The notes under the pieces were generated by a model. The model was not told the origin of the DNA, ran no database searches, and saw only the letters and a list, made by a program, of their open reading frames with translations. A program made the position numbers and the translations under genes. Shown here piece by piece: positions 50,415-57,821 of a DNA stretch of 57,821 nt. This stretch comes from BP-133 sp040756995. Lineage in GTDB: Bacteria > Actinomycetota > Acidimicrobiia > IMCC26256 > BP-133. Each line of letters opens with the position of its first letter. The first letter of the stretch is position 1. The stretch spans positions 1 to 57,821 of the forward strand of contig JBFLYK010000039.1 of the NCBI GenBank assembly GCA_040756995.1, written 5' to 3'.

Positions 50415-50984
50415 TCAGGGGGTACGGCCGGTCATCCCCAGGAGCTTGCTCTGGACGTCGGCGTCGTCGGGGACGGGGACGGCGGGGGCGAACACGCCGG
50501 CCGCCGCCCACTGGTCGGCCTGAGGCGCCATGAAGGCGTGGACGAACTCCACCAGCTCGGGGTCGAGCCGTTCGTCGCCGCCGATCCCCCGGGCCAGATC
50601 CCAGGCGTGGATCGTGTGGTCGGCGGTCAGCTGGCCGAGGTACTCCCGGCCCGGGAAGTCGCCGAACGACAGATGGACGGTGCGATCCAGCACGACCTTC
50701 GAGGCGGCGGCCACCGCGGCGGCCGCCGCTTCCTTCCAGGCCACCTGCGGGTCATCGCCGAGGATGTCGCCCTCGAAGCGGTCACCGACCTCGGCCATCG
50801 TCGCCCCGGCCAGCAGCGGCGGGGCCCACAGCTCCTCGTAGACGAGGTGGCGGACGAGGTCGCGCACCGACCAGTCGGTGCACGGCGTCGGCCGGGCCCA
50901 GTCGCCGGCGCCGATCGCCATCACCCGCTGACCGAACTCCTCGATCGACCGCTGATACATCTCGATGGCTCCGGCTCCGGCCAT
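50415..50984 (-). CDS. TIGR03086-type DinB-like/mycothiol-dependent maleylpyruvate isomerase-fold protein
   Basis: 189 aa. The bundle motif RPTPCTDWSVRDLVRHLVYEE-like region (PTPCTDWSVRDLVRHLVYE) and ADHTIHAWDLARGIG supply the conserved His residues that bind metal in this fold. ATG at 50984 follows AGGGGGG. The family is common in actinobacteria and linked to mycothiol-type thiol chemistry; the exact reaction is unknown. Confidence 0.85.
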   Translation of the reverse strand: MAGAGAIEMYQRSIEEFGQRVMAIGAGDWARPTPCTDWSVRDLVRHLVYEELWAPPLLAGATMAEVGDRFEGDILGDDPQVAWKEAAAAAVAAASKVVLDRTVHLSFGDFPGREYLGQLTADHTIHAWDLARGIGGDERLDPELVEFVHAFMAPQADQWAAAGVFAPAVPVPDDADVQSKLLGMTGRTP

Positions 50985-51000
50985 GACGACCCCCCTTGAC

Positions 51001-51372
51001 TCACTGCTCGAGCACGCGCACGCAGCCCGGCTCCTGCGCCTCCCCTTCCGGCGTCTTGTGCAACACCGCACTCGTCGGCTTCACCGCCACCTTCGTCGCA
51101 TCTCCGTCGACCCGCACCTCGGCCCGGCCGTTGACGAAGAGGGCGAAGCCGTCGCGCCCCGACACGGGCCAGAGGAGGGACACCTCCGGAGACCGTTCGG
51201 CGTTGGCCACGGTCCTCGGGCCGGGAGCGCCGACGAGCTCGTCGCCGTCCCATTCCACCCGCAGCGACACGGCGTGGGGCCGGCCGTCGTCCGACACCGT
51301 CATGAGGTAGGCGTACGGCCCGCAGGCCGCCACCTGCTCCCGAACCCCGTCGAGCTCGACCTTGATGCTCAC
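51001..51372 (-). CDS. Pyridoxamine 5'-phosphate oxidase-like FMN-binding protein
   Basis: 123 aa split-barrel protein: AYLMTVSDDGRPHAVSLRVE, ANAERSPEVSLLWPV and GFALFVNGRAEV. It is of the size of small F420- or FMN-binding oxidoreductases of actinobacteria, and which cofactor it uses is not clear. It starts 1 base after the stop of the SDR gene, so they are co-transcribed. Confidence 0.82.
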   Translation of the reverse strand: MSIKVELDGVREQVAACGPYAYLMTVSDDGRPHAVSLRVEWDGDELVGAPGPRTVANAERSPEVSLLWPVSGRDGFALFVNGRAEVRVDGDATKVAVKPTSAVLHKTPEGEAQEPGCVRVLEQ

Positions 51373-51373
51373 G

Positions 51374-52153
51374 TCAATTCTCCTTCACCACCGACCGGCC
51401 GCCGCCCCCGTCCACATGAAGCACCTCACCGGTCATGTAGCCGGCGGCGGGCGACACCAGGAAGCGTACGACGCCGGCGACGTCGTCGGGAGCGCAGACG
51501 CGGCCGAAGGGGAAGTCGGCGTCGAGGGCCCGCATGTCGTCGGTGCCGAACGTCGCCTTGGCCAGCCGGCGGCCCATGTCGGTCTCCACCAGACCGGGGG
51601 CGACGACGTTGACGTGGATGCCGTGGTGGCGCTCCTCCTTGGCCAGCGTGGCAGCCAGGATCTCCAGGGCCGCCTTGGCCATGGCGTAGGGGGCGCCGTT
51701 GGGCGGTACGTCGCGGGTGATGACGCTGGAGATCATCACGATGTCGCCCCGGGGGCGGGTCCGCATCGAGGGCAGGACGGCCCGGCACAGGATGTGGGCG
51801 CCGATGGCGTGGGTGCGCAGGAGCCGCTCGACCTCGTCGGCGTCGGTGTCGGCGACCGGCTTGCCGCGGCTGGCCACACCGGCGTTGTTGACGAGGATGT
51901 CGACGGCGCCGAAGTCGTCGACGACGGCGGCCACCATCTCGTCGACGTCGGCCACCGAGCCGACGTCGGCGGCGTAGGCGCGGGCTTTGCGGCCGAGCGC
52001 ATCGATGTCCTTGACAGTGGCGGCGGCGGCGTCCTCGTCCCGGCGGTAGACAACGGCGACGTCGGCGCCGCCTTCGGCCAGCGTCAGGGCGATGGCCCGG
52101 CCGATGCCCCGCCCGCCGCCGGTGATCAGCGCCACCCGTCCGTCGAGTTCCAC
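51374..52153 (-). CDS. Short-chain dehydrogenase/reductase
   Basis: 259 aa classical SDR: cofactor motif TGGGRGIGRAIA near residue 11, NNAG near 87, catalytic Ser in MISSVITRD, Tyr and Lys in PYAMAKAAL, and the C-terminal GYMTGEVLHVDGGGG. NAD(P)-dependent ketone/alcohol conversion, as in FabG-like proteins. The substrate is not predictable. Confidence 0.9.
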   Translation of the reverse strand: MELDGRVALITGGGRGIGRAIALTLAEGGADVAVVYRRDEDAAAATVKDIDALGRKARAYAADVGSVADVDEMVAAVVDDFGAVDILVNNAGVASRGKPVADTDADEVERLLRTHAIGAHILCRAVLPSMRTRPRGDIVMISSVITRDVPPNGAPYAMAKAALEILAATLAKEERHHGIHVNVVAPGLVETDMGRRLAKATFGTDDMRALDADFPFGRVCAPDDVAGVVRFLVSPAAGYMTGEVLHVDGGGGRSVVKEN

Positions 52154-52177
52154 GCATCCTCCCTCGTTCTGAGCCGA

Positions 52178-53038
52178 CTAGCGCCCGAGCACCGCCCGGG
52201 CGACGAGATCCTGACCGAAGGCCGTGAGGATGGCGAGGTAGAGCAGGCCGGTGGCCGCCATGACGGCCGAGTACCACCGCTCCCGCAGCGCCGCCTCCAC
52301 CACGATCAGGAGGATGATCGTCGAGATCGTCGACAGCAGCCAGATCCAGCCCAGCAGGCCGTTGGCGCCGTCGTCGATCGATCCCGACACGACCTGGACC
52401 ATGCCGTCCGGCAGGCACAGCAGCAGCGTCTCCAGCGGCCAGATCCAGGCGGTGATCCGCACCAGCTGCTTGAGCGGATCCCGGGACAGTCCGGGCTGGG
52501 TCAGATAGGAGTGCCCGAGCAGCATGGCGTCGGTCACCGCGCCGAGGAAGGCGGCGCCGCACACGAGGCGGCCGAAGCCGAGGAACAGCGGGCCGCCGCC
52601 GGCCACCGCCGCCGCGCCGAGGGCGACCACGCCGATGGCCGGGGCGAGGAGATCGGCCGCCGGAGGGAACTCCGGGACCGTGTCGTCGTAGCGGTCGGGC
52701 CGGGCGATGCCGGTCATGGCCGCCACCCGGGCCGCCCGGGCCCGGCGCAGTTGCCGTTCGCCGGCCACTCCCGCCCGGCGCCGGGCGAACGACAGCCACA
52801 GGGCGTAGCCGGCCCCGCCGGCGACGCCGATCGCGCCGAGGTCCCGGAGCAGCGCCGCCGTGCCGTCGGTTTCCAGCCACCGGCCGAGGACGGCGGCGCC
52901 CAGCGCCATCACCAGGTAGGTGATGCGGACCGTCCAGCCGTAGCCGATGCCGACCTCCCGCCGCCGGGTCGTGACCCAGAGGAAGAAGAGGCCCCCGGCG
53001 GCCCACTGGATGAGAACGGTGGAGACCTGAAGCTTCAA
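52178..53038 (-). CDS. Multi-span membrane protein of unknown function
   Basis: 286 aa, not recognised. About seven hydrophobic segments: near residues 5-22, 38-55, 68-84, 130-147, 160-175, 200-215 and 225-270. A charged cytoplasmic-type stretch (FARRRAGVAGERQLRRARAA) lies in the middle. Its ATG overlaps the end of the M24 peptidase gene by four bases, which argues for coupled expression. Confidence 0.75.
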   Translation of the reverse strand: MKLQVSTVLIQWAAGGLFFLWVTTRRREVGIGYGWTVRITYLVMALGAAVLGRWLETDGTAALLRDLGAIGVAGGAGYALWLSFARRRAGVAGERQLRRARAARVAAMTGIARPDRYDDTVPEFPPAADLLAPAIGVVALGAAAVAGGGPLFLGFGRLVCGAAFLGAVTDAMLLGHSYLTQPGLSRDPLKQLVRITAWIWPLETLLLCLPDGMVQVVSGSIDDGANGLLGWIWLLSTISTIILLIVVEAALRERWYSAVMAATGLLYLAILTAFGQDLVARAVLGR

Positions 53039-54120
53039 CCGACGATGGCCAGCTCCCGAGGCGCTTCGTTCAAACGCTCGGGACCGGCGTCAGTGGCGAC
53101 CACGATGTCTTCGATGCGGGCGCCGCAGCGGCCCGGCAGGTAGATGCCGGGCTCGACGGAGAAGGCGTGGCCGGGGGCCAGCGGGGTGGCGTTGCCCGAC
53201 ACGAGATAGGGGTCTTCGTGTTCCTCCAGACCGATGCCGTGGCCCGTCCGGTGGATGAAGTAGTCGCCGTAGCCGGCGGCGGCGATGATCGAGCGGGCGG
53301 CGGCGTCGACCGCCTCGCACGGCACACCGACCCGAGCGGCCCGCACCGCCTCCTCCTGGGCCCGGAACAGCACCTCGTAGAGATCGGTCAGGTCGGCCGG
53401 CGGCTCGCCGACCACGAAGGTCCGGGTGATGTCGGAGCAGTAGCCGGCCATCGTCCCGCCGAAGTCGCAGACGACGGAGTCGCCGATCTCCACCACCCGC
53501 TCGCCCGGCTCGTGGTGGGGGCTGGCGGCGTTGGGACCGGAGGCGACGATGGCGAAGTTGGCCCGTTCGTGGCCGCCGGCCAGCATGCGCTCGACGAGCT
53601 CCCGGGAGATGTCGGCTTCGGTGCGGCCGGCGAAGGGCCGCTCCCGCATGGCCAGCGCCACGCCGTCGACGACCCGGGCGGCGGCCCGGAGGGCGTCGAT
53701 CTCGGCGGCGTCCTTGCGGGCCCGGAGCGGGCCGGTGACCCGCGAGGCGGGGAGGAAGCGCGTCTTCGGCAGTGCGTCCTGGAGGCCGAGGAGGAACGTC
53801 GCCCAGGTGCGGTCGCCGATCGCCGCCGTGCCGGCGGCCGGGCCGGCCAGCGCGGCCACGATCGCCACCGGATCCTCGGTCTCGCCCCAGGGCCGGACGG
53901 TGAAGGCCTCCGGCCGTTCCTCGACCCGGGGCGCCTCGAGGGCCGGCACGACCAGCGTGGCCTCGCCGGCCCGGGGCAGCACCAGCATGGTCAGCCGTTC
54001 CAGGGGCATGGCGGTGTAGCCGGTGAAGTACGGCAGGTCGGCGCCGACCGACAGCAGCAGGACGTCGACGCCCAGTTCCTCCATCCGGCTCCGGGCCCGG
54101 CTGATGCGATCGGCGAACAT
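53035..54120 (-). CDS. M24 Xaa-Pro aminopeptidase-family protein
   Basis: 361 aa. N-terminal creatinase-like domain (1-125; FADRISRARSRMEELGVDVL) and the C-terminal pita-bread domain with five metal ligands: Asp in VVCDFGGTMAGYCSDITRTF (two Asp), His in HRTGHGIGLEEHEDP, Glu in SVEPGIYLPG and Glu in GARIEDIVVAT. It cleaves N-terminal residues before Pro or acts on related substrates. Confidence 0.92.
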   Translation of the reverse strand: MFADRISRARSRMEELGVDVLLLSVGADLPYFTGYTAMPLERLTMLVLPRAGEATLVVPALEAPRVEERPEAFTVRPWGETEDPVAIVAALAGPAAGTAAIGDRTWATFLLGLQDALPKTRFLPASRVTGPLRARKDAAEIDALRAAARVVDGVALAMRERPFAGRTEADISRELVERMLAGGHERANFAIVASGPNAASPHHEPGERVVEIGDSVVCDFGGTMAGYCSDITRTFVVGEPPADLTDLYEVLFRAQEEAVRAARVGVPCEAVDAAARSIIAAAGYGDYFIHRTGHGIGLEEHEDPYLVSGNATPLAPGHAFSVEPGIYLPGRCGARIEDIVVATDAGPERLNEAPRELAIVG

Positions 54121-54225
54121 CGGGAAGAAGGCTACCGGGAGTGAATTCCGGTTTCGGAAGCGGTCGGCTGGGGTACCTGGCTTTGCGTCGCCGCTTCTTT
54201 GCTCCTTTCTCGACGGCGACCGCGC

Positions 54226-54263
54226 GAGAGGGAGCAGGCCAGTGCCGGGGCCTGCTCCCTCTC
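54226..54263 (-). terminator. 15-bp perfect hairpin after the cupredoxin lipoprotein gene
   Basis: GAGAGGGAGCAGGCC (54226-54240) and its exact reverse complement (54249-54263) flank an 8-base loop, and the arms extend with CGCG after a bulge. It lies 22 bases past the cupredoxin stop on the minus strand and should end the E2-lipB-lipA-cupredoxin operon, though no T-run follows. Confidence 0.6.
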
Positions 54264-54284
54264 CTCGCGTGTGGTGCCCGTGAA

Positions 54285-54677
54285 CTAGGGAACGACCTCG
54301 ACCGTCCCGATCATGTACGGGTGGATGCCGCAGATGTAGCTGTAGGACCCCGGCTGGGCGTACGTGATCGAGAACGTGTCGCCCTTGCTCATCTCCTCGC
54401 TGACGGGAGTACCGAGGGGGCTCGTGTCCTTGACGTCGTGGATGTTGGTGTCCTCGTTCGTCCAGGTGACCTTGGTGCCCGGCTTGACCACGACCTTCTT
54501 CGGCTTGAACTCGAAGTTGGTGATGCGGACGGGCGCCTCGCCCGAGCGCGGCTCTTCACTCGACGACGCCGGCCTGGCGTCGTCGGCCTTGTCGTCGCCG
54601 CCTCCGCCTCCGCCGCAGGCGCCGAGGGCCAAGACGGCGATGAACACCGCCGTCAGCGGCCGGGTGGCGCGCCGCAT
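54285..54677 (-). CDS. Cupredoxin lipoprotein
   Basis: 130 aa. Lipobox VLALGAC anchors it at residue 22; a Gly/Asp-rich linker follows. The cupredoxin domain (about 50-130) has first His in TNIHDVKDT and the loop CGIHPYMIG with Cys, His and axial Met all present. It is the fifth cupredoxin of the window, 44 kb from the others, and unlike two of them keeps the full ligand set. The ATG shares a base with the lipA stop (TGATG), so it is co-translated with lipoyl synthase. Why a copper protein sits in a lipoate operon is unclear. Confidence 0.87.
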   Translation of the reverse strand: MRRATRPLTAVFIAVLALGACGGGGGGDDKADDARPASSSEEPRSGEAPVRITNFEFKPKKVVVKPGTKVTWTNEDTNIHDVKDTSPLGTPVSEEMSKGDTFSITYAQPGSYSYICGIHPYMIGTVEVVP

Positions 54678-55534
54678 CAGCCGGCCGCCGCCTCGGTGGC
54701 GGCGGCGGGATCGGCCGCCTCGACCGCCCGCTTGGCGTGGTAGCTGGAGCGCACCAGCGGGCCGGCCTCGACGTGGGCGAAACCGAGACTCTCGGCGTAG
54801 GCGCCGAGCTCGGCGAACTCGTCGGGATGCCACCAGCGGGCCACGGGCAGGTGGAGTTCCGAGGGACGCAGGTACTGGCCGACGGTGAGGATGTCCACGC
54901 CGACCGAGCGGAGGTCGGCGATGGCGCCCCGCACCTCGGCCGGCTCCTCCCCCATCCCGAGGATGATCCCCGACTTCGTGGTCAGCCCGGCGGCCTTGGC
55001 CCGGGCCAGCACGGTCAGAGAGCGGGCGTAACCGGCCGACGGCCGGGCCGCCCGCTGCAGACGGGCCACGGTCTCGAGGTTGTGGTTGAGGACGTCGGGG
55101 CGGGCCTCGAAGATCGTCTGGAGCGCGTCGGCGTCCCCCCGACAGTCTGAGATGAGGACTTCGACGCTGGTCTGGGGCGAGCGCCGGCGGATGGCGGCGA
55201 TGGTGGCGGCGAAGGCGGCGGCCCCGCCGTCGGCCAGGTCGTCCCGGGCGACGCAGGTGACGACGGCGTGGGCCAGCCCCATGCGGGCCACGGCCTCGGC
55301 CACCCGGCCGGGTTCCTCCGGATCGAGCGGCAGCGGCCGGCGGGTGTCGACCTGGCAGAACCCGCAGGCCCGGGTGCACCGGTCCCCGAGGATCATGAAG
55401 GTGGCGGTGCGGTCGGCCCAGCACTCGTAGATGTTGGGGCAGCCCGCCTCCTCGCAGACGGTGTGGAGGTCGAGCCCCCGCATGAGGTTCTTCAGCTCGC
55501 GGTACTCGCTGCCGAGCCGGGCCTTCACCCGCAT
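54677..55534 (-). CDS. lipA: Lipoyl synthase
   Basis: Radical-SAM enzyme that inserts two sulfurs into octanoyl groups on lipoyl domains. It has the LipA-specific Cys motif CEEAGCPNIYEC and the radical-SAM CTRACGFC triad; other motifs are DILTVGQYLRPS and FAHVEAGPLVRSSYHAKRA. From ATG 55534 it has 285 aa, but the conserved block PEWMRVKARL is cut by that start. The frame stays open upstream through QVEGRRPEW and into the palindromic repeat, where the next start is GTG 55723. The true start is therefore unresolved and may have been altered by the repeat. Confidence 0.9.
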   Translation of the reverse strand: MRVKARLGSEYRELKNLMRGLDLHTVCEEAGCPNIYECWADRTATFMILGDRCTRACGFCQVDTRRPLPLDPEEPGRVAEAVARMGLAHAVVTCVARDDLADGGAAAFAATIAAIRRRSPQTSVEVLISDCRGDADALQTIFEARPDVLNHNLETVARLQRAARPSAGYARSLTVLARAKAAGLTTKSGIILGMGEEPAEVRGAIADLRSVGVDILTVGQYLRPSELHLPVARWWHPDEFAELGAYAESLGFAHVEAGPLVRSSYHAKRAVEAADPAAATEAAAG

Positions 55535-55650
55535 CCACTCCGGCCGGCGTCCCTCGACCTGCTGGGTGACGCCCGCTTCCTCCCGCCGCCGGATGAGCCG
55601 GACGGGCGTGGGCCGGGCGCTCCGCTCCCGCCGACCGCCTCCCCCCTCCC

Positions 55651-55697
55651 CGTTCCGGCGTTCGATTTCCGCCGTATCGGCGGAAACGGAACGCCGG
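55651..55697. repeat. REP-like palindromic repeat, copy 3 (variant)
   Basis: 47-bp element CGTTCCGGCGTTCGATTTCC ... ACGCCGG. Outer arms CCGGCGTTC/GAACGCCGG and inner arms TTTCCGCCG/CGGCGGAAA around TAT make a near-perfect palindrome. It is the same family as copies at 24232 and 24302, with compensatory changes in both arms. It lies just upstream of the lipA core. Confidence 0.85.
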
Positions 55698-55731
55698 TTC
55701 GTACCGGCACAGCCGCCCCCCACCCCGCCGC

Positions 55732-55773
55732 CGTTCTGGCGTTCGATTTCCGCCGTATCGGCGGAAATCGAAC
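55732..55773. repeat. REP-like palindromic repeat, copy 4, cut by the assembly gap
   Basis: CGTTCTGGCGTTCGATTTCC and the inner arms up to AATCGAAC are present, then Ns begin. ACGCCAGTT at 55852-55860 is the expected right end of this element or of a further copy. Start-to-start distance to copy 3 is 81 bp. Confidence 0.8.
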
Positions 55774-55810
55774 NNNNNNNNNNCCCCCCCCCCCCCCCCC
55801 CCCCCCCCCC
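55774..55810. other. Scaffold gap (10 N) plus 27-base C run
   Basis: Ten Ns (55774-55783) followed by an unbroken C run (55784-55810) and then more G/C-only sequence to 55851. It sits inside a strongly palindromic repeat, where sequencing and assembly tend to fail. The C run and the following low-complexity bases are probably artefacts; gap length is unknown. Confidence 0.85.
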
Positions 55811-55851
55811 GGCGGGGCCGGCGCGCCCCCCCGGTCGGGGGCCCCCCCCCC

Positions 55852-56580
55852 ACGCCAGTTGGGGGCGGCGCGGGTGAAGGCCGAGAGGTCGGAAGCGCGT
55901 TCGTGCCAGACGACGTCCTGGCGGTCGACTTCGGCGGCGGGGGCGAATTCGGCGGCGAAGCGGGCCACCACGGCGTCGACGACCGTGCGCATCTCGACCG
56001 GGCGGCCGAGGATCCGGGTGATCGAGGTCACGCCCCGGTCGCGGATCCCGCAGGGGACGATGTGGCCGAACATCGCCAGGTCGGGGTCGACGTTGAGGGC
56101 GAAGCCGTGCATCGTCCGCCCCCGGGCCACCTTCACGCCGATGGCGGCGATCTTCTCGACCGCACCGGTGGGCGTCGGTGCCCACACACCGGTGAGACCC
56201 TTCTCCACGCCGGCTTCGATGCCGAGGTCGGCGAGGGCGGCGATGAGCACGGCTTCGAGCCGGCGGACGTAGGCCACGACGTCGCGCAGGCCGTCCCGCC
56301 ACTCGGGCAACGTGATGATCGGATAGCCGACGAGCTGCCCGGGCCCGTGGTAGGTGACGTCGCCGCCCCGGTCGGCCGGCTCGAGGTCGGCGCCGACGTC
56401 GCCCGGCGGGACCAGCAGGTGGGCGGTGTCGGCATTGCGGCCCAGCGTGTAGACGTGCGGGTGCTCGAGCAGGAGCAGGTAGTCCTCGACGGCGGCGGAA
56501 TGGAGACCGCGCTGGAGGGCCAGCGCTTCCCGGTAGGGAACGCGCCCGAGCCAGCGAGCCCGCAGCACCGCTCGCGTCAC
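55852..56580 (-). CDS. lipB: Octanoyl-ACP:protein N-octanoyltransferase (3' end lost in gap)
   Basis: About 243 aa visible. Motifs: LLLLEHPHVYTLGRNADTAH, GGDVTYHGPGQLVGYPII, KIAAIGVKVARG with catalytic Lys, MHGFALNVDPDLAMFGHIVPCG-type motif (FGHIVPCGI) with catalytic Cys, and RGVTSITRILGRP. It transfers octanoate to lipoyl domains before LipA adds sulfur. GTG 56580 overlaps the E2 stop (GTGA). No stop codon is seen before the frame runs into the repeat at 55852-55860 (Asn-Trp-Arg), so the C-terminus is undetermined. Confidence 0.92.
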
Positions 56581-57821
56581 GCCAGCTCCGCCTCCCAGTC
56601 GCGGGTCTCGACGATCGTCTGGATGTGGCGGAGGAACTTCGAGGCGTAGGCGCCGTCGATGGCCCGGTGGTCCCAGCTCATGGCCACCATCCCAACCGGG
56701 TGGATGGCGATCGAGTCGCCGGCCGGCGTCTCCACCACCACCGGCTTCTTCTTGATCCCATCGGTGGACAGGATGGCCACCTGCGGCTGGTTGATGATCG
56801 GCGCCGAGATCAGCGTGCCGTACGGCCCGGGGTTGGTGATGGTGAACGTCCCGCCGGTCACGTCGTCGGGCGTGAGCCGCTTGTTGCGGGCCCGCTCGGC
56901 CAGGTCCCGGATCTCCCGGGAGAGCTGGCGCAGCCGCTTGCCGTCGGCGTTCTTGATCACCGGCACGATCAGCCCCCGCTGATCGAGGTCGACGGCGATG
57001 CCGAGATTGACGTAGTGGTGGACGGTCAACTCGTTCTCCCCCACGCTGGCGTTGAGATGGGGGAACTCGGCCAGCGCGTCGCACACCGCCCGGGCCATGA
57101 ACGGCAGGTAGGTCAGGCTGAAGCCCTCCCGCTCCTTCCACTCCTTCTGGTGGGCGGTACGGGCCCGCTCGACGGCGTGGAAGTCGACCTCGACAGCGGT
57201 GAGCACGTGGGGCGACGTGTGCTTGGAGCGCACCATGTGCTCGGCCGTCCGCCGGCGCATGTTGTCGAACGGCACCACCTCGTCGCCGCCCGCCCGGGCG
57301 GTCGGCCCGGCCTCGGCGGCGGCCGGCGCCGGAGCGGCCGGCGCCGCAGGAGCGGACGGCGCCGCCGGAGCCGTGCTCGGCGCCGGGGCGGCGGGGGCGG
57401 ACGGTGCGGCGGACGGCGCCTGGCGGGTCGCCCCGCCCTGGCGGTCGATGTAGGCGAGGACGTCGCTGCGGGTCACCCGGCCGCCTTCACCCGTCCCCGG
57501 AATCTGGCTCGGATCGAGGTTGTGCTCGGCGATGAGCCGGCGGACGACCGGTGACAGCAACATCCCCGACCCGGCGCCGTGACCGTTGCCGCTCTCCGGG
57601 CCCGGCGCCTCCGGTTCCCCAGCGGGCCGACCCGGCGCCTCGGTCGACGGCCCGCCGGCGGCCTCGGCCCCGCTGGGAACACCCTTCTCCTCCGCCTGGG
57701 CGGACGCCGCCGCCGCTTCGGCCCGGGCGCCGGCCGGCTCGTCGGCCTCGGAGCCGCCGGTCGTTCCCCCACCGGCGGGGGCCGCCTCGGGCGCCGGTTC
57801 GGAGACCTTCTCCACCGCTTC
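56577..57821 (-). CDS. 2-oxoacid dehydrogenase E2 (dihydrolipoamide acyltransferase; 5' end beyond window)
   Basis: The C-terminal 415 residues are visible. A Pro/Ala/Glu-rich linker is followed by the E1/E3-binding domain (LLSPVVRRLIAEHNLDPSQI, GTGEGGRVTRSDVLAYIDRQ), another Ala/Pro linker and the catalytic acyltransferase domain with active-site SWDHRAIDGAYASKFL. The lipoyl domain lies past the right edge. The linker start EKVSEPAPE is what follows a lipoyl domain, so the apparent GTG at 57815 is internal. Whether the complex is for 2-oxoglutarate, pyruvate or branched-chain acids cannot be decided here. It precedes lipB and lipA, which lipoylate it. Confidence 0.92.
   Translation of the reverse strand, partial: EAVEKVSEPAPEAAPAGGGTTGGSEADEPAGARAEAAAASAQAEEKGVPSGAEAAGGPSTEAPGRPAGEPEAPGPESGNGHGAGSGMLLSPVVRRLIAEHNLDPSQIPGTGEGGRVTRSDVLAYIDRQGGATRQAPSAAPSAPAAPAPSTAPAAPSAPAAPAAPAPAAAEAGPTARAGGDEVVPFDNMRRRTAEHMVRSKHTSPHVLTAVEVDFHAVERARTAHQKEWKEREGFSLTYLPFMARAVCDALAEFPHLNASVGENELTVHHYVNLGIAVDLDQRGLIVPVIKNADGKRLRQLSREIRDLAERARNKRLTPDDVTGGTFTITNPGPYGTLISAPIINQPQVAILSTDGIKKKPVVVETPAGDSIAIHPVGMVAMSWDHRAIDGAYASKFLRHIQTIVETRDWEAELA

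Noticed and set aside
53167..54144. Plus-strand open frame of 325 codons
   Set aside because: Antisense of the M24 peptidase with all metal ligands on the other strand.
55784..55851. Poly-C/G tract as a G-quadruplex or homopolymer element
   Set aside because: Directly adjoins Ns in a palindromic repeat, so an assembly artefact is more likely.

Overview
The window is high-GC DNA with GTG and TTG starts, many stop/start overlaps between consecutive genes, and gene families typical of Actinomycetota (TetR and WYL regulators, TIGR03086, a DUF2786/TIGR04338-type pair, MarP-like protease). The mix best fits an Acidimicrobiia-like actinobacterium; this is an inference from gene content. The sequence comes from an assembly with at least one scaffold gap (10 Ns at 55774-55783, followed by a suspicious 27-base C run).

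Region 1 (1-10.1 kb) is a molybdenum and copper redox island. It holds both subunits of a molybdenum storage protein (mosB, mosA) and a minus-strand operon modB-modC-padR. Four small secreted cupredoxins follow or flank these. A Tat-exported molybdenum hydroxylase (IorB-like large subunit, IorA-like [2Fe-2S] subunit) and tatA end the region. The simplest reading is molybdate uptake, intracellular storage, loading of an exported molybdoenzyme and hand-off of its electrons to periplasmic copper proteins. No modA, FAD subunit or nitrogenase gene is visible. The region also has several unexplained DNA/RNA structures.

Region 2 (10.1-17.6 kb): a small secreted peptide, a thrombospondin-3-repeat secreted protein, and a long minus-strand run. 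That run holds DacB (D,D-carboxypeptidase), three small membrane/hypothetical genes, a TtuB-like sulfur carrier, a TtuA-like tRNA thiolase, TrmI (m1A58 methylase) and a MarP-like membrane serine protease. TtuB, TtuA and TrmI together suggest a 2-thio-T54/m1A58 tRNA system as in Thermus. A rhodanese-E1 protein at 34.9 kb could activate TtuB.

Region 3 (17.6-24.9 kb): glycosyltransferase, CysS, a TetR repressor divergent from an acyl desaturase with a 28-bp perfect palindrome between them, another glycosyltransferase, and the lutABC lactate-oxidation operon. A tandem pair of palindromic repeats sits at the lutB/lutC junction.

Region 4 (25-44.2 kb) is mostly housekeeping: secreted HExxH protein, FIST protein, transketolase/transaldolase, PfkB kinase, M20 peptidase, LOG-family protein, sirtuin, rhodanese-E1, TauE permease, leucyl aminopeptidase, cobalamin adenosyltransferase, MetH, a quinol-monooxygenase-like protein, and a DUF2786 plus metallohydrolase pair.

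Region 5 (44.2-57.8 kb): two paralogous Vgb-like beta-propeller lipoproteins around a frameshifted DUF4184 gene, a DrrAB-type ABC exporter, VOC and WYL proteins, TIGR03086, FMN-binding and SDR proteins, a membrane protein, an M24 peptidase, and the operon 2-oxoacid dehydrogenase E2 - lipB - lipA - cupredoxin lipoprotein. The lipB/lipA junction carries a second pair of the palindromic repeats seen at lutB/lutC, and the assembly breaks inside it.
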